A DNA stretch of 64,000 bases from an uncultured Bacteroidota bacterium (lineage in GTDB: Bacteria > Bacteroidota > Bacteroidia > Flavobacteriales > Flavobacteriaceae). A model generated the notes under the pieces. The model did not search any database. It was not told the DNA's origin and was given only the letters and a program-made list of their open reading frames with translations. Below are positions 62,203 to 64,000 of the stretch, piece after piece. The stretch is from the NCBI GenBank assembly GCA_902520835.1, contig CABYPD010000003.1:1-64000 (forward strand), in the 5' to 3' direction. Each line of letters begins with the position of its first letter. Positions within the stretch are counted from its first letter, which is position 1. Both the position numbers and the translations under genes were made by a program.

Positions 62203-64000
62203 ATGAGTACATCAAATAGAAAAAATTTTGCAAGTTCATCAGATACTCCAAACTACCCTGATTTTCTTGATATTCAAGTAAAGTCTTTTCAAGATTTTTT
62301 TCAATTAGAAACAAAATCTGATGAAAGAAGCGATGAGGGTCTTTACAAGACATTCTTAGAAAATTTCCCAATTTCTGATGCTAGAAATCAGTTCGTATTA
62401 GAATTTTTGGATTATTTTGTTGATCCTCCGAGATATTCTGTACATGAATGTATTGAAAGAGGTTTAACATACAGTGTTCCATTAAAAGCTAGATTGAAAT
62501 TATACTGTACCGATCCTGAACATGAAGATTTTGAAACAATAGTACAAGATGTTTACTTGGGTGTAATACCCTACATGACTGCTAGTGGAACATTTATAAT
62601 TAATGGAGCTGAAAGAGTAGTCGTTTCTCAATTGCATAGATCTCCTGGGGTTTTCTTTGGTCAGTCTTTTCATGCTAATGGTACTAAGTTATATTCTGCC
62701 AGAGTAATACCTTTTAAAGGTTCATGGATTGAATTTGCGTCTGATATTAATGGTGTAATGTATGCATATATTGATAGGAAAAAGAAATTACCTGTTACTA
62801 CACTTTTGAGATCAATTGGTTATGAAAGAGATAAGGATATTTTAGAAATTTTTAATCTTGCTGAAGAAATTAAGGTTTCAAAATCAGGCTTAAAAAAATA
62901 TTCTGGAAGAAAGCTTGCTGCTAGAGTTCTAAATACATGGTATGAAGATTTTGTTGATGAAGATACAGGTGAGGTTATCTCTATAGAGAGAAATGAAGTT
63001 GTTTTGGATAGAGATACAATAATTGACAAGGAAAATATTGATTTAATTATTGAATCAAATACTAAAACCGTTCTTTTAAATAAAGAAGAAGGTGAAGGCA
63101 ATGAATATTCTGTTATTTTAAATACTTTACAAAAAGATCCAACAAATTCAGAAAAAGAAGCAGTTGAATATGTGTATCGTCAGCTTAGAAATGCTGAACC
63201 ACCTGATGAAGAAACTGCAAGAGGAATAATTGATAAATTATTTTTCTCTGATCAAAGATATAATCTTGGAGAAGTTGGAAGATATAGAATGAATAAAAAG
63301 TTAGGTTTAGACATTGATATGGAAAACCTAGTTTTAACCAAAGATGATATAATTACTATTATAAAATTCTTAATTGAATTAATTAATTCTAAAGCTGAGA
63401 TTGATGATATAGATCATCTTTCGAACAGAAGGGTCAGAACCGTTGGAGAACAGTTGTCTGGTCAATTTGGAGTAGGTCTATCCAGAATGGCTAGAACAAT
63501 AAGAGAAAGAATGAATGTCAGGGATAATGAAGTTTTTACTCCTATCGACCTTATCAATGCAAAAACTCTTTCATCTGTTATTAATACTTTTTTTGGGACC
63601 AATCAATTGTCTCAGTTTATGGATCAAACTAATCCCTTAGCTGAATTAACTCATAAACGAAGATTGTCTGCCTTGGGCCCTGGAGGTCTTTCTAGAGAAA
63701 GAGCTGGATTTGAAGTAAGAGATGTACACTACACGCATTATGGAAGATTATGTCCAATTGAAACACCTGAAGGTCCAAATATTGGATTGATTTCTTCTCT
63801 CAGTGTTTTCGCAAAAGTTAATAATTTAGGTTTTATTGAAACACCATACAGAGAGGTAAAAAATGGTAAAATTGATGTTGACAAATTTAAATACTTATCA
63901 GCTGAAGAAGAAGAAGGAAAATTGATTACGCAAGCTAACATTGATAGAGATGAGAAAGGTAATATTTTAACTGATAAAGTTATTGCAAGATTAGAAGCTG
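62203..64000 (+). CDS. rpoB: RNA polymerase beta subunit, 3' end outside the window
   Basis: About 599 codons of RpoB are present, starting at ATG 62203. The protrusion/lobe ([30 protein letters not shown] at about 125-154) and fork-loop regions precede the rifampicin pocket, which reads [20 protein letters not shown], then [18 protein letters not shown] (about 465-505). Key residues matching the sensitive form (Q, D, H, S of the E. coli 513, 516, 526 and 531 positions) are present. Transcription probably continues into rpoC beyond the right edge. Confidence 0.97.
   Translation, partial: MSTSNRKNFASSSDTPNYPDFLDIQVKSFQDFFQLETKSDERSDEGLYKTFLENFPISDARNQFVLEFLDYFVDPPRYSVHECIERGLTYSVPLKARLKLYCTDPEHEDFETIVQDVYLGVIPYMTASGTFIINGAERVVVSQLHRSPGVFFGQSFHANGTKLYSARVIPFKGSWIEFASDINGVMYAYIDRKKKLPVTTLLRSIGYERDKDILEIFNLAEEIKVSKSGLKKYSGRKLAARVLNTWYEDFVDEDTGEVISIERNEVVLDRDTIIDKENIDLIIESNTKTVLLNKEEGEGNEYSVILNTLQKDPTNSEKEAVEYVYRQLRNAEPPDEETARGIIDKLFFSDQRYNLGEVGRYRMNKKLGLDIDMENLVLTKDDIITIIKFLIELINSKAEIDDIDHLSNRRVRTVGEQLSGQFGVGLSRMARTIRERMNVRDNEVFTPIDLINAKTLSSVINTFFGTNQLSQFMDQTNPLAELTHKRRLSALGPGGLSRERAGFEVRDVHYTHYGRLCPIETPEGPNIGLISSLSVFAKVNNLGFIETPYREVKNGKIDVDKFKYLSAEEEEGKLITQANIDRDEKGNILTDKVIARLEA

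Noticed and set aside
63590..63720. Rifampicin resistance substitutions in rpoB
   Set aside because: The rifampicin-pocket residues visible here match the sensitive form.
1..64000. CRISPR arrays, toxin-antitoxin pairs, retrons, prophage, insertion sequences
   Set aside because: I found no regularly spaced repeats, transposase or reverse-transcriptase motifs, or defence-type gene clusters in reading the window.

Overview
The window is about 30% GC or lower, gene-dense, and looks like core chromosome of a marine, streamlined Flavobacteriia/Bacteroidota bacterium. The evidence is: a type IX secretion C-terminal sorting domain on one protein; a Porin_10-like protein beside rnhB; repeated upstream boxes of the form TAnnTTTG (the Bacteroidota -7 element) with few Shine-Dalgarno sequences; the flavobacterial gene order rsfS-ftsH-LUD-cdsA-psd; lpxK, murB and ddl of a Gram-negative envelope; and many 1 to 30 bp gene overlaps. 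Both ends cut a gene: a lipoprotein at the left and rpoB at the right.

Layout. 1-5.1 kb: partial lipoprotein, rnhB, outer-membrane beta-barrel protein. 3.7-9.6 kb: glutamate synthase gltBD. 9.8-13.9 kb: nhaD, folC, an AraC-type regulator and a small secreted protein. 14.0-14.8 kb: tRNA-Val followed by an imperfect duplication that carries a terminator and the 3' end of a 64-codon gene. 14.7-24 kb: exported and envelope genes (zinc metallopeptidase, CarboxypepD_reg-like protein, DoxX-like protein, esterase, DUF1295, and the DUF1800/DUF1501 pair with Tat and T9SS signals). 24-31 kb: a zinc-ribbon-family protein without its cysteines, Nif3, lpxK, lipA, and an operon murB - NqrM-like - ECF sigma - Nramp-like transporter - (upstream) DUF1573 protein. 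31-44 kb: valS, phospholipid genes psd/cdsA, ftsH/rsfS, birA, pyrE, coaD, ddl, PASTA protein, rluD, yaaA. 44-50.6 kb: a complete trpEGDCFBA operon with tightly overlapping genes, preceded by a leader peptide with tandem Trp codons and an intrinsic terminator. 50.7-54 kb: rhodanese, PspC-like protein, AGCS symporter, acyl-CoA dehydrogenase. 54-64 kb: rpsU, xerC-like recombinase, tRNA-Thr/Tyr/Gly/Thr, a small accessory block (flavodoxin-fold oxidoreductase, two tiny membrane proteins, LVIVD lipoprotein), tuf, tRNA-Trp, secE, nusG, rplKAJL, rpoB.

I did not find a defence island, prophage, CRISPR array, insertion sequence or secondary-metabolite cluster. The most informative items not explained by ordinary gene calling are the trp attenuator with a 19-residue leader peptide, the decayed duplication beside tRNA-Val, a Tat/T9SS-tagged DUF1501 protein with a signal-less DUF1800 partner, an ECF sigma factor overlapping a transporter that lacks Nramp metal-binding motifs, the loss of all four zinc ligands in the zinc-ribbon protein, and several small genes below usual length cut-offs. 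Functions are assigned from recognised family motifs; no database search was run.
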